From Microcebus murinus (lineage: Eukaryota > Chordata > Mammalia > Primates > Cheirogaleidae), in NCBI RefSeq assembly GCF_040939455.1, contig NC_134117.1, forward strand, positions 24,111,501-24,175,500: a stretch of 64,000 nt of DNA, given 5' to 3'. The notes under the pieces were generated by a model. That model was not told the origin of the DNA. It did no database searches and saw only the letters and a program-made list of their open reading frames with translations. This document shows positions 30,859-43,248 of this stretch, piece by piece. Position numbers and translations under genes: made by a program. Position 1 is the stretch's first letter. Every line of letters begins with the position of its first letter.

Positions 30859-30864
30859 TTTAAT
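30859..30864 (-). terminator. MFSD13A: Candidate MFSD13A poly(A) signal
   Basis: ATTAAA on the minus strand (plus-strand TTTAAT in GGCTTTAATCAG), about 870 bases after the MFSD13A stop. It is the best placed hexamer I found before the ACTR1A end. The resulting 3' UTR would include an Alu in antisense. Confidence 0.5.
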
Positions 30865-31346
30865 CAGTCTGCAACAAAATCACCCTCTGGAGGCCTAGTG
30901 GGCTGGGGGAGCCCTACAGCAGGGGAGATGTGCTACATCCAGCACAGCTGAAGCAGAGAACCCTCAGGAACCACTGGAAGGGTGGAAGGAGGGGCTGTGG
31001 GATGGACAGCCTCCCCTGACTGGGCAGAAGGGAGCAGTTGCAGTATCAAAAGTGGTTCCTGAGCAGCCAGCCCTAGCCAGGCAATGGGATGGGCCTCCGA
31101 GCCCCATGGCAACCCTGTGTGCACGCAGGGCAGCCCTGTCCCTTCTTGGTCCTCTTCCCTCCTGTCCCCAGGGAAGCAGGTACCAGGTCCCTGAGCACAT
31201 TTGGCCCAGCCCTTGCCCAAGCTGGGCTAGGCAGCTAAGCAGGGACTTAGACCTCAGCTCCTGGCTCAGCCCCAGGAGCTTCCACCCTGCCATCTGTCCT
31301 CCAGGCCACATCCAAGGAAGGTAAAAGAGGATACTCATAAAAGTGG

Positions 31347-31674
31347 GGCCAGGCACGGTGGCTCACGCCTAAAATCCTAGCACTCTGGAAGGCCGAAGCA
31401 GGAGGATTGCTTGAGCTCAGGAGTTCAAGACCAGCCTGAGCAAGAGTGAGACTCCATCTCTACTAAAAATAGAAAGAAATTAGCCAAACAACTAAAATAA
31501 AAAAAATTAGCTGGGCACGGTGGCGCATGCCTGTAGTCCCAGCTACCTGGGAGGCTGAGGCAGGAGGATCCCCTGAACCCAGGAGTTTGAGGTTGCTGTG
31601 AGCTAGGCTGACGCCAGGGCACTCTAGCCCAGGCAAGAAAGTGAGACTCTGTCTCAAAAAAAAAAAAAAAAAAA
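31347..31674 (+). mobile_element. Lemur-type Alu inside the predicted MFSD13A 3' UTR (antisense)
   Basis: GGCCAGGCACGGTGGCTCAC to a poly(A) tail, 60 bp past the MFSD13A stop and in antisense to that gene. Confidence 0.9.
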
Positions 31675-31733
31675 TGTGGTTCCTACCCTGGGCTTCAGGC
31701 AGTGTCCTCAGCAGGGTGGCCTTGCTGCACCTC

Positions 31734-34700
31734 TCACACTGTCTTAATGTCCAGGGTTTGGGCCCGTGACAAGTTCTGGCGCTGGGCCTTGACCATGTGC
31801 AGGCGTCTCCCATGCAGCGTGAACTGGGACCAGGTAAAGAGCTGCAGCAGAGCACAGGTGATGGGCACCAGCACCAACAGATAGAAGCAGCCCTGGCGGA
31901 GCATTGGGGCCTGCGCAGGGGCTGGGGCCGGGGGCTCTGGCCAGGGCTGGGCACTCCCTATAGGGGTCATTGGGGGCTGCTGGAAAAGGTCGTGACCTAG
32001 GACAAGAGAGCACAGAAAAAGCACGGTCAGCCAGTTCCCCTCCAAGCCCTGGTTCCCTCTAAAAGCCATGGTGTGACATCTCAAAACATCACACACACAT
32101 GTCCAGACCACAGCTTCCCCTCACCTCCCAAACCCGCTTCTCCCCTAGTCTTCCCTTATTGGTAAAGGGTACCACCCCCACCCAATAACGCAGGCCAAAA
32201 GCCCCAAAAGTCATCCTCAATTCCTCACTTCAGTGTACTCCACCAGTCTCCAACACCCAATTCTTCATTTCCCCCCAACTCCAAAACACACCAACCTGCC
32301 ACCCCGGCCTAAGCCTCCATGCCCTCTGCTAGTCTCCCAGTTATCTCACTGCTATTCCCACCCCAGCCTCCTAAAATCTGTTCATACAACAGCCACAGTG
32401 AATTTTAACACAAAAATCTGACCATGTCACTTTGCCACTTAAAACTCTCTCAGTAGCTTCCCCTTGACTGAAAATAAAACCCAAACCTGCCTGATCAACA
32501 AAGCCCTCTTCACTTTTCCATCCCCATCTCCTAACCACTCCTGGAACCTTGGGCCTTTGCACTTGCCGTTCCCTCTGCCTGGGATGCCCTAAGCTCTTTT
32601 CTAGACTGAACCCTTGCCATTCAGTCCACATCCTGAGGGCACCTTCTCAGAGAAGCATTCCCTGATCACACCAAGTAGCTTCTCGGTCACACTGTCTCAC
32701 ATCTCCCTGTCTCATTTTTACTATGACACTTATCACTGCCTGATGTTTTCTTGTTTGACTGTCTGTTGCCACACCCCACGCCCACCCGATTAGAATATAA
32801 GCTCCATGATGGTGAAGACCTTTTCTGTCTTACTCATTATTATCTCCCCAGCACTCACAGCCTGCACAGAGAAGGTATTCTATACATATTTGTTGAGCAA
32901 ATGAATGAATAAACTAAGAAAGAATGGAGGAATCTGAGAGCCAATGCCTCTAGCCACGTGGGGAGGGGCCAGTTGCCATCCTCTCTTGTTCACTGGACCC
33001 AGGCTTGCCAGCTGGGTGAGCTGTACCCCCTGGAGCCTTGGCAGCCCTCACTTTCCCCTGGGCCCTCACCTGTGTAGAAGCAGAGCAGCCAGGTGCCCAG
33101 CAACGGGGCAAAGGTCTGGCCTGGCTTGGTCACAAGGGCAACCATGCCAAAGAGAAGCGCCGAGGCTGCCTGTTTGCGGTGGTTCAGCACCAGGTCCTCG
33201 TCCACCAGGTCGGTGACCACTAAGGTCAGCAGCTTACAGGTGCCCTCAGTGAAGACACGGTTGCTGCGGTTGGAGAGAGAGCGCGGCAAGAGTGAAGGGG
33301 TGGGCAGAGGTTTGGGGGCGAGGGTGGGCAGGAGCATACCTGGCAATGAAGAGGCAGAGCAAGCCGAGGTGGTCCGGGCCAGCCAGCAGCATGAGCAGGC
33401 TAAGGCCCAGCTTGAGCAGGAAAAGCCCCCGAACGACAGCATAGACGCCCCAGCGTCGGCACAGGGGCAGGAAGTAGAGGTTGTTGAGATGGGGAGCGAC
33501 ATAGGAGATGCCTGGGGAGGGGCAGTGGGGCACCAGCCCGTCAGGGGCACCGCTGCAGCTTTAGTGACTGCCCATATCAGACTGCATTTGTAGCGCACTA
33601 ATGATGTGCTGGGCTCTGTGCAAGAGCTTCATACTCTTTCATTTAATCCTCCCAACACTTTAAGGTAAGTACTATTACTATCCCTACTTTACAGATGAGA
33701 AAGGGAGGCCCAGAGAGGAAATAACACACCCAAGGCCACCCAGCAAGACTCCCCCGAAGGCCCATCAGACTACAGTCCTCCCCGCTAACCAGCCACTGCA
33801 CTGCATCGCCTCAGGGTGGCACCATCTCCTAGAAACCGGACAGAAAGCAGCCCTACTCCCCCTACACCCAGGACAGGCCCGCTCCAGGAAAGCAAAGCTG
33901 GGGCCTGCAGGTGCGGCCCCCACCCTCTGCCACCTGAGTCCCAGCTGGTGAGGGGGCTGTGCCTGCAGCTGGACCAGGAGTTCTGGGGTACAAGCCTCTG
34001 CCCTTCCCATCTGCCCAGGGCACACACTCACCCAGCAAGATGGAGCCTGTGGAGAGGGAGATGTGGTCCGACAACAGATGCTCCAGGAAGAGGGGGAAGA
34101 AGTTGCTGTTGAAGTGGCAGTGGAAGACCTGCAACCCAACGGGGACAGTGAGGAGGCCACCAGCCAGGAGAGAAGTCAGTAGGGCCAAAAGCCAATAGGG
34201 GAGCACATGTCCCCTGGCCCTCAGAGCAGCAGGCCTTTATCCCCATGTCCCTAAACATGCAACGTGCCAGAACAAAACCTAAATCCACATTCCTGCTACT
34301 TATCTGATTTAGTTAGAAGGCATAATAAAATAGTATTGGAACAATGAAAAGTTTTTTTCTTTTTAATTGAAACACCTTTCTCATGACATAAAAACCAATT
34401 TATTTCTAAGTTTGGCTACATGTGTTACATACTACATGTGTTTTAGGTGTGGTACTTGGTGTTTTCAAAATATTGTCACAGAGTCCCCAAAAGGAGCATC
34501 TCTATTTCATATCCCACTTTACAGATGAGGACAGGGCTGCCCAGAGTCACTGAGACCTGCCTGAGATCACACAGGAAGGGAGGGGATCAGATGGTGCTAG
34601 AGTCCGGGTCTCCTGACTCCCCAACCTGTGTTCCTGCCACTGGATCATCCAGCAGTCCTCATGGGCAGCCCAGAAACGAGTTCCCAGCTCTTGAGGAACC

Positions 34701-36739
34701 TGTCCACTTGAGTGAGGCTTAGCCCAGCGTGGAGGGGCCTGGGGGCTGCTCCCCGTACCTGCACCAGGTCCATGCCCACGAACCACAGGAAGTTCCGGTG
34801 GCGTGTCAGCTGCCGGAGGTACTGGCCCAAGGTGACACTGCCCACTTCCTCACTGCCCACAAGCAGCTCCTCTCCACAGAGGCTGTGGGGCAGGAGGAAG
34901 TTGAGAACTGCCTGGGGCTGGGCCAGAGTCATCCCCCACCCCAGGGCAGCCACCCAGCAGCCAGGGGACCCAGCCCTGAAATCAGCCCCAGAAGAGTGCT
35001 GGTGGGAACCTGGGCAGCAGGGCTGGCCACTCACCTGCCATCCACAGCCAGGGCTGAGCACCCAGGCTCCCTTCTGGCCACCTCAACCCGCCGCCTCAGC
35101 AGTTGTGTGGCCCCCAGAAAACCCAGCCCAGAGCCGGTGGCCAGTGTCACGCAGAAGGCGCGGAAGGAGGAGAAATCCTCCTTGTTCCAAAAGGCGTAGG
35201 AGGCAAAGACAGAGAGCGAGCCAGCTGCACTGAAGAGGGAGCAGCAGAAGTTGAGGTGGGTGCGATCGTGGGCCGAGAGGGCCAGGTCAGCCAGCAAGGC
35301 GTGGTGGTGCAGGTCCACGAGAGTCAGGAAGCCATCATACAGGCATAAGCACAGCAAGAACTGCAGGCCGGCCGGGGCCCAGGGCACCCAGAATGCCAGG
35401 AACGACAGTGCCAGCAGGGGCCCGTGCCTGCTCAGCGCCTGCACCCGGGCCAGCACAACGGCCCTCGAGGAGAGCCCAGCACCCGACCTGCCGGGGAAGG
35501 AAGGGCTGTTGAGAGATGCCCTTTCAGCATTGGCCCCAGCTCCTCCTGCCCAGGTCCCAGAGGGAGGATGGAGGCCCAGAGTGTGGGACTCACAACAGCG
35601 TGGTCCCACTGTGCCCCAAGTACCCAGCCTTCAATTTAGGAAGCACAATTCACCAATGGGTACACTGTCCTCTGCCCCAGTCTCTTCCCTTAGTAGCCTG
35701 TCAGGGCTGACGGGCAAAGGGTGGTGGGATACCCACTTCTCAGTCTTGGGGACAGCAATAGCTCAAATAGGGAGGGGGTAAAGGAATCTGCTAGAAGCAG
35801 CAGAAGGTGTTTGCAGTACAGTCAAGCCAACCTGGGATAAATCTCTTCCCTTGGCAAGCAAGGCTAGGGTTAGTCAAGATGACTCCTCCAGCCTGGACAG
35901 AGCCTACGCTGAACCCCAGGAAATGAGGGGACATGGACAACCCCTGAAATGGTCTCCCTTCTTCCCCCCCCACAAACACAGGCAGGGGTCCTCCAGCCCT
36001 GGGAGAAGTGGGGTGAGACTGAACCAGTTATGAGCACTCCCTAAGACACAAACCGGGGCTGGGAGCTGAGGAACTGGCGGTCACTGAGCCAGCCGAAGAG
36101 GGGGTCATTGAGGCTGTTCCAGAGGAGAAACACCGTCTGCAGGCAGAGGGGAGATGGGGTAGGTGGGCTCCAGGCACCCTCCTCTCCAGGGTTACCCCTA
36201 CCCCAACCTGCTCACCGCCCTCACAGATGGCTGCAGCCTTCCTGCCTGCAAACCTTTGTTCTCTGACAGCCACTGCCCCATCAGACTCCAACCCATCCAG
36301 GGCCCGACTGTTACATGTAGCCAGCTGATTAGATTAATACATGAGAACATACTATATTATACAGATGAGTACACAGAACAGTGACTACATAAGACAGTGG
36401 CCAGGAGAGCTGGTCTTGTCTGCACCGAGGGTTATCGAGGCCTCCACCAGCTTTTCTTGCTGAGTCTGCCCCATGCCCCTGACGAGGCAGGACCCAGCAC
36501 CTGTAATCTGCATGACAGCCCACACATCCTCTCTTCCCCCACTCAGGCTAGCCGCCCAGTGCTGGCCCTACCTCTCCAACCCAGAAGGCCGTTTTGTTGA
36601 TCTTGTACACCGAGACAAAGGTGTCCACGTAGTAGAGTAGGAACACGTTGTGCAGGATGGAGGTGAAGAGGGCCAGGGAGCCATAGACCACGGCTGTGGG
36701 CAGGCCCAACAACCAGGCCTGAAGGCGACCCAGCCCCAT
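31734..36739 (-). CDS. MFSD13A: MFSD13A (TMEM180), MFS-fold multi-pass membrane protein, complete coding region in 8 exons
   Basis: A member of the major facilitator superfamily (MFS_2/GPH-like) with no settled substrate; it has been described as a colorectal-cancer surface antigen (TMEM180). Coding exons, 5' to 3': 36739-36572, 36136-36054, 35487-35035, 34882-34759, 34128-34032, 33511-33340, 33263-33070, 31996-31734. All junctions are GT-AG and phases fit. The sum is 1,554 nt, 517 residues plus TGA, the length I remember for human. Visible pieces include [20 protein letters not shown], the loop [17 protein letters not shown], the hydrophobic [15 protein letters not shown] and [17 protein letters not shown] segments, the stretch [17 protein letters not shown], and a last transmembrane segment [17 protein letters not shown] followed by a basic tail. 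The chosen ATG is the one giving the family N-terminus; an in-frame ATG 33 bases upstream also exists. Intact. Confidence 0.96.
32420..32915 (+). repeat. LINE L2 3' end in the last MFSD13A intron
   Basis: GGGCCTTTGCACTTGCCGTT, CCCTCTGCCTGGGATGCCCT, then ATAAGCTCCATGATGGTGAA and TATTTGTTGAGCAAATGAATGAAT, the L2 3' end. Confidence 0.8.
33580..33760 (-). repeat. MIR
   Basis: TTTCATTTAATCCTCCCAAC, TACTTTACAGATGAGAAAGG and CCCAAGGCCACCCAGCAAG follow the reversed MIR order. Confidence 0.75.
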
Positions 36740-36812
36740 GGCTGCCAGCCCCAACCTCAGCCCCAGGAGCACTGAGGGCTCATGACCGTGGGCAGTCTCG
36801 CCATCCTTGTCC
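36740..36812 (-). other. MFSD13A: MFSD13A 5' UTR part of coding exon 1, with a short upstream ORF
   Basis: The acceptor CTTCCCCAG places the exon start at 36812. The 73-nt leader holds an upstream ATG at 36804 that reads 15 codons to a TGA at 36757 and is out of frame with the main ATG at 36739. The reading is direct; any effect on translation is inference. Confidence 0.6.
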
Positions 36813-37220
36813 CTGGGGAAGAAGGAGCCAGTTAGCAGCAGGGATCAGAGCCAGCTATGCTCTTAACCTCAAACCTCTGAGTCATTTAAAAACTCATTTC
36901 CACTGGGAGAGAGTTTGTACTTAAAACAAAGCTGGGGAATCATCAATGAAGTAAACTGAAACGATGCTACGCCAGATACCACTACTCTGGGAGTAACGAG
37001 GAAACTGACAAAGCCTGTGGGAAGAGAAGGGCGACATTGAGCACTGAGCCAGGTCCTGTGCTAGGGTTGGATGCTCAATACCTTCTTACATCCACGCTTA
37101 CAACCCTAACAGTCTGGACATGACAACCCTGGGCCTGGGCACACACTGAACTTACAGTAAAACCTCAGGCAAGCTACTTAATCCAAGCCTCAGTTTCCTC
37201 CTCTAAGAGAGGTAAGAGGG

Positions 37221-37548
37221 GGGCCAGGCGTGGTGGCTCACGCCTGTAATCCTAGCACTCTGGGAGGCCTAGGTGGGCGCATCACTCAAGGTCAGGAGTT
37301 CGACACCAGCCTGAGCAAGAGCGAGACCCTGTCTCTACTAAAAATAGAAAGAAATTAATTGGTCAACTAAAAATTTATAGAAAAAATTAGCTGGGCATGG
37401 TGGTGCATGTCTGTGGTCTCAGCTACTCGAGAGGCTGAGGCAGGAGGATTGCATGAGCCCAGGAGTTTGAGGTTGCCGTGAGCTAGGCTGACGCCACGGC
37501 ACTGTAGCCGGGGCAACAGAGTGCGAGACTGTCTCAAAAAAAAAAAAG
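37221..37548 (+). mobile_element. Lemur-type Alu
   Basis: GGGCCAGGCGTGGTGGCTCA to a poly(A) tail. Flanked by GGTAAG. Confidence 0.9.
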
Positions 37549-37579
37549 GTAAGAAGGATGGTGCTGCCTACTTTGCAGA

Positions 37580-37800
37580 GGAACTTAAGGATTAAATGAG
37601 GTAACTTGCAAAAAGTACTCAATAAACACATGTTGGTAGTATCATTCATATTTTCACGAAATCCCTACAAAGTTTATAGCACTATAAGATTTTACAGGAG
37701 AGCAACTCCAAGCTCAGAGATGTTAAGTAATTTGACCAATGTCACACAGCAAAAGAACAACAGATTTGAATCCAGGCCTGGCTGGCTCCAAAGCTTTTTC
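37580..37800. repeat. MIR fragments
   Basis: AGGATTAAATGAGGTAAC (forward) followed by CAGAGATGTTAAGTAATTTG and ATTTGAATCCAGGCCTGGCT (reverse). Confidence 0.5.
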
Positions 37801-37956
37801 TGCCACTTGACCTCCCAAAAAGTTCCTATGTACTATTGGGGAGAAGAGTAAAACCTGGGGTGATGTGTGCTCAGTGACAAGAGTGCTAAGATGTGGTAAG
37901 AGTCCACAACTGCTCATGCACTTTGATTCGGGAAATTCTACCTCAAGAAACTAATC

Positions 37957-38226
37957 CAGGCCTGGTGCGGTGGCTTACGCCTGTAATCCTAGCACTCTGG
38001 GAGGCAGAGGCAGGAAGACTGCTTGAGCTCAGGAGTTCAAGACCAGCCTGAGCAAGAGGGAGACCCTGTATCTACTAAAATCAGAAAAATTAGCACTTAC
38101 CTGTAGTCCCAGCTACACGGGAGGCTGAGGCAGGAGGATTGCTGGGGCCCAGGAGTTGGAGGTTGCAGTGATCTATGATGACCCAGGTGACAGAGCAAGA
38201 CTCTGTCTCAATAAAAAAAAAAAGAA
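37957..38226 (+). mobile_element. Older Alu with shortened right arm
   Basis: GGCCTGGTGCGGTGGCTTAC; the right arm lacks its first part after AGAAAAATTAGCACTTACCT. Flanked by AAGAAACTAATC. Confidence 0.85.
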
Positions 38227-38489
38227 AGAAACTAATCAAAAAGAATATGTACAGAGATGTTCATCACAGCAAAAAGCTAGACACAGCCCAAGAACACAAC
38301 AAAGGGACAGGCTGGGCTAGCTCAACGCTTTCCAAAAAGGACCTGCACGTGGCCACCATCAACACATGGGGAGAGAAACTCAAGAACATGTTATGTGAAA
38401 AGAGAGAACCAAGGACAGCAAACCCATGCACAAAGACCAACAGCTAGGATGACCAGAAGTGGGAAGGAAAATAAAAGTCAGATCTTTAT

Positions 38490-38645
38490 TAGTCCAGAGC
38501 TTCTCAAACTGTACTATGTGTAGGGGTAACCTGCAGACTTTGTTAAAATGTAGCTTCTGACTCAAGAGGTCTGGGAAGAATCTGAGATTCTGGATTTCTA
38601 ACAGGCTCCCAAGTGAGGCTACAGTTGCTGGTCTATGACATTTTC
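38490..38645 (+). repeat. hAT-Charlie-type remnant
   Basis: CAGAGCTTCTCAAACTGTAC, AATCTGAGATTCTGGATTTC, TAACAGGCTCCCAAGTGAGG as in Charlie-derived MITEs. Confidence 0.55.
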
Positions 38646-39369
38646 AGCAGCAAGACCTTAATTAAGTCTCTCTTTTTTAGACTCAAACCTGTCCTTGTCC
38701 CATGCCCCAGTAGCTCTCACTGCCTAGCACACCAAGGTCACCACCTGGCCCCTCCACCTGGCTGGCAAGGCCTCTGCAATCTGGCCTCTCCCAGCCTGTC
38801 CAGCCCGGCCTTCTCTGGCCAGGCCTCCATCCCTGCAGCTTCATCCCACGGCCAGCACCCTCCCCATTTGCATCTCCCCCATTCTTCAGGATCCAGCCCT
38901 GTGTCCAGGAGACCTTATACAACCCTCTGGCCTCGCTGGTCCTGCTCGCCCCCACAGCTCGTTTGCTCTGTTTGCACAGTAGACACTCCTGACTGCCTCC
39001 CCGACTGTGGGGTTTTCAAGGGCAGGGCCTGGGTCCTCGCCTTCTAGCTCCCTCTCAAGAACAGGGGAGGCTCTGAAGAGGATGAGGAGGGGATCTCACC
39101 GAAGAGCGAGTGGTGACTCCCTCAAGAGATCCACATGCACCTCCCCCTCCCCATGCCAACCTTGTGCCAGTCTATGCTTAGTGGCGGGGAAACGAGAGGA
39201 GGAGGAGTGGCCAAAACCACCTGAAGCAGCCCTGCACTGTGAGACTGTTCCCCCAGTGGCCACAGTGATCCGGTCTTGCCCCCAGGCAGGAGGATGGGCA
39301 GGGGGCCTCTCCCTAGGGCCCTTGAGCCCCTGAAGGAAATGATTTTCTTTTTATTTTTTTCCTCAGAGC

Positions 39370-39689
39370 TTTTTTTTTTTTTTTTTTGAGACAGAGTCTT
39401 ACTTTGTTGCCCAGGCTAGAGTGAGTGCCGTGGCGTCAGCCTAGCTCACACAGCCTAGCAACCTCAAACTCCTGGGCTCAAGCGATCCTCCTGCCTCAGC
39501 CTCCCAAGTAGCTGGGACTACAGGCATGCACCACCATGCCCGGCTAATTTTTTTTTGTATATATATATTTTTTAGTTGGTCAATTAATTTCTATTTTTAG
39601 TAGAGACGGGGTCTCGCTCAGGATGGTTTCCAACTCCCAACCTCAAGCAATCTGCCCACCTCGGCCTCCCAGGCCACCGCGCCCATCCA
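39370..39689 (-). mobile_element. Lemur-type Alu
   Basis: T-tract, GAGACAGAGTCTTACTTTGT, insertion TTAGTTGGTCAATTAATTTC. The left arm is shortened near 39,670 (GGCCTCCCAGGCCACCGCGC). Confidence 0.88.
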
Positions 39690-40220
39690 GCACTGCTTTT
39701 CTAAGTGTCATGGTGGAAAGAAGATACACCTGGAGTTCTCACAAGTCCTGACTCTACCATTTACCACCGGTGTGACCTGGAGTGATTTACTTAACCTCTC
39801 TGTGCCTGTTCACAGTCAATGAGAAAATAAAGCACTAGAGCTTTAAAGACGATTACTATCCAACCTCTCAGACGTTCCATAAAATGGAGAGGGCCCCAAG
39901 ACCTGCCATACAGGTCAGGAGTGAGGATTAAATGAGATCCTTTCTAAAGTGCTTTGGGGCTATAAAGCACAACCTACACCTCTGTCACTATCCTTAACCC
40001 AGGCCACTTTCTGTGATTACCCCAAGGCTTTCAGAACCCCCAGCCTCAACCCCAAAACTGTAGGTGAAAAGGAGTGAAGGCCCCAGATGCCCAGGGACTT
40101 GTCCTTGTTGCTAGAGGTGACCCTGCACACAAGGTCCCCAGTCCTCCCCAGCCTCCCCCAGCCGGCTCCATGAGGGTAGAAGGATGAGGGTAGAAGAAAA
40201 CTTCAAAAGGTAGAGAGGTG

Positions 40221-40440
40221 GAAAGAGTGTAACTTTTGCTGTCAGAGGGCCTGGGTTCAAACCCTGACCACACTTCCTACTAAGAGTGTAGCCTTAGGCA
40301 AATCACTTTACCTTTCTGAGCCTTGGGTTCCTCATCTATAAAATGGGATAATAATGCCTATTTTTATAGGGGTACAGAAAGGATTAAACAAATGTTTAAT
40401 CAGGAAGCCCAGAATGTCATGCCTGTAACACAAAGGATGC
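40221..40440 (+). repeat. MIR
   Basis: CTGGGTTCAAACCCTGACCA, TAGGCAAATCACTTTACCTT and CTCATCTATAAAATGGGATA. Confidence 0.75.
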
Positions 40441-40457
40441 TCAGAAATTGGCTTTTT

Positions 40458-40732
40458 CTTTTTCTTTTTTTGAGACAGAGTCTTACTCTGTTGTCTGGGC
40501 TAGAGTGTTGTGGCATCATTATAGCTCACTGCAACCTCAAACTCCTGGCTCCTGGCATCCTCCTGCCTCAGCCTCCCAAGTAGCTAGAACTACAGGTGCA
40601 CGCCATGATGCCCTGCTATTTTTAGTAGAGATGGGGTCTCGCTCTTGCTCATGCTGGTCTTGAATTCCTGAGCTCAAGTGACTCTCCCACCTCAGCCTCC
40701 CAGATTGCAGGCATGAGCCACCGCGCCCAGCC
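40458..40732 (-). mobile_element. Older Alu, right arm shortened
   Basis: TTGAGACAGAGTCTTACTCT to CCACCGCGCCCAGCC. Flanked by AGAAATTGGCTTTT/AGAAACTGGCCTTTT. Confidence 0.85.
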
Positions 40733-41582
40733 AGAAACTGGCCTTTTCTTGGGCTCACTTAGATCAAGGTAGGAGCAGGGAAATATTCTGGTAATCAGAC
40801 CACTTCCTAGGTAGGGGAGTTTGAGAAAAAGATGGGGCACAGGAGGGAAAGTCAGAAAAGGGGGGCCTGCAAGGAGCAGGAACATACACAATGTTTGGGA
40901 ATGCCAGAGATAAACTCCCATCACAGACCTGAGCTGAGCTGAGCACAGCGACCTGTCCAGGTGAACAGCTCCCTGGAGAGGGAGCTGGGGTAGGTGTGTA
41001 CAGGGTTACTCTTTAGCAGTTTCTCTTCCAGATCCCCTTCCTCCATCAGGAAACAGCCTCTCACCCTCCTACCCTCAACCCGCCCCAGCAGAGAACAGCA
41101 GCCCTGCCTTTCTGAGGGAACACCGCTTGGAGCCCACACCAGCCTTGTTGCATAAGCTGGGTGAGATATCCTATAACCTGCAACCAACTCCACCTGCCCC
41201 CTTGGCACCTTCTAGGGCCCATCTGCCCTGGGTATGGTCCCAGCTGGTGGCCTTGAGCCAGCCACTCCCTCTCCCTGAGCCTCGATCTCCTCACCTACAA
41301 AGTGGGGATGTTAATGCCCACTTTGTAGATGGCTGTGAGCTGAAATGCAAAAGGAATATAAAGCACCAAGCATACTACCTGGCTCACAGAAGACCCTCAA
41401 TACATGACAGCTATTTTTTTTCATGTCTCTGAAGTTTAGTTTCATGATCAGTCATTGACCCCTCTGCCAAATCCTTGACTGAGGTTGTCTTTCCAGCACC
41501 CAAGCTTGACACCTGTTGTTGCCTTGACCATCTTAGCCCTCTTGTCTACCATCCTCAAATTCTTTTTTAAATGCCACCTTCA

Positions 41583-41880
41583 GGCCAGGTGCAGTGGCTC
41601 ACACCTGTAATCCCAGATCTGTGGGAGGCTGAGGCGGGAGGATTGTTTGAGGTGGGATTTTGAAACTAGCCTGGGCAACATATTGTAAGAACTCATCTCC
41701 ACAAAAAATTTTAAAAACTAGCTGGGCACAATGGCATATGCCTGTGGTCCTAACTACTGGGGAGGCTGAGGCAGCAGGATCACTCGAGCCCAGGAGTTAC
41801 AGGTTGCAGTGAGCAAAGATCGAACCACTGCACTCCAGCCTGGGCAACAGAGCGAGATCCTGTCTCTAAAAATAATAAAT
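41583..41880 (+). mobile_element. Older Alu, hosting a younger Alu in its tail
   Basis: GGCCAGGTGCAGTGGCTCAC start. The AAATGCCACCT duplication lies before it and after the next Alu (41,570 and 42,230). Confidence 0.88.
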
Positions 41881-41881
41881 A

Positions 41882-42229
41882 GGCCAGGCGTGGTGGCTCA
41901 TGCCTGTAATCCTAGCACTCTGAGAGGCTGGGGCGGGAGGATGGCTCAAGGTCAGGAGTTCAAAACCAGCCTGAGCAAGAGCGAGACCCCGTCTCTACTA
42001 AAAATAGAAAGAAATTAATTGGACAACTAAAAATATATAGAAAAAAAAATTAGCTGGGCATGGTGGCGCATGCCTGTAGTCCCAGCTACCCGGGAGGCTG
42101 AGGCAGGAAGATCACCTGAGCCCAGGAGTTTGAGGTTTCTGTGAGCTAGGCTAACGCCATGGCACTCTAGCTGGGGCAAGAGTAAGACTCTGTCTCAAAT
42201 AAATAAATAAATAAAAATAATAAATAAAT
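41882..42229 (+). mobile_element. Lemur-type Alu inserted in the tail of the preceding Alu
   Basis: GGCCAGGCGTGGTGGCTCAT with insertion AATTAATTGGACAACTAAAA, ending in an (AAAT)n tail. Confidence 0.9.
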
Positions 42230-42384
42230 AAATGCCACCTCCACACTTTTGTTCATGCTGTTCCTGCCACCTGGATACCCTAAATATAACCACATACCAT
42301 TTCTCATGCACATAGGATATGCTTGGCTTTTATATCCATCATCGCGAATCCTTACGACTGTTACTTATTGCCATTCACATTTTA

Positions 42385-42736
42385 TTTTTTAATTTTTATT
42401 TTATTTTATTTTATTTTGAGACAGAGTCTCACTTTGTTGCCCAGGCTAGAGTGAATGTCGTGGCATCAGCCTAACTCACAGCAACCTCAAACTCCTGGGC
42501 TCAAGCAATCCTCCTGCCTCAGCCTCCTGGATAGCTGGGACTACAGGCACGCACCACCATGCCCAGCTAAGTTTTTCTCTATATATATATTAGTTGGCCA
42601 ATTAATTTCTTTCTATTTATAGTAGAGACGGAGTCTCGCTCTTGCTCAGGCTGGTTTCAAAGTCCTGACCTCAAGCAATCTGCCCACCTCGGCCTCCCAG
42701 AGTGCTAGGATTACAGGCATGATTCACCTCGGCCTG
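42385..42736 (-). mobile_element. Lemur-type Alu with (TTTTA)n tail
   Basis: Flanked by GCCATTCACATTTTA on both sides. Confidence 0.9.
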
Positions 42737-43248
42737 GCCATTCACATTTTATAGATGGAGAAACTGAAGCTCTGAAGGTTAAATAACTGACCCAAAGTCA
42801 GTTATTAGTAGTTTTTCCCCTCTGCACTAATGCTTCCTGCTCAGTCTTTAGCATTTCCAATGGGAATCAGAAGCAAACACCCACCTCCTTCTACTTCTAA
42901 TGCCTCTCACACCAGGGGTGCAGTTTGGTCTTCTCCAGTTTTCTCCACCAAATCTATCAGCCCCCCCCCCCACTGGAGGTTGGTCAGAAATCAGGGAGAT
43001 GCTGCCATTTCCATCTCTTTCTAGTTCTTTATCTCCCAGGAGCTCAATGGGGAGAAGGGTAGAAAGTTTTTACACGATGACAGAGGGCTCTTTCCAAACA
43101 GATCTGATTCTGTCACCTCCCCACTCCCAGTGCCTATCATCCCAATGTCCTTAGGATAGAATCTTGTGAGGTTTACAAAACTCTTTATGATCCAGCCCCT
43201 TTTTCTCTCCCAGCCCCAAGCTCTCTTTCCAGATTGTGTCTGTGCTTC

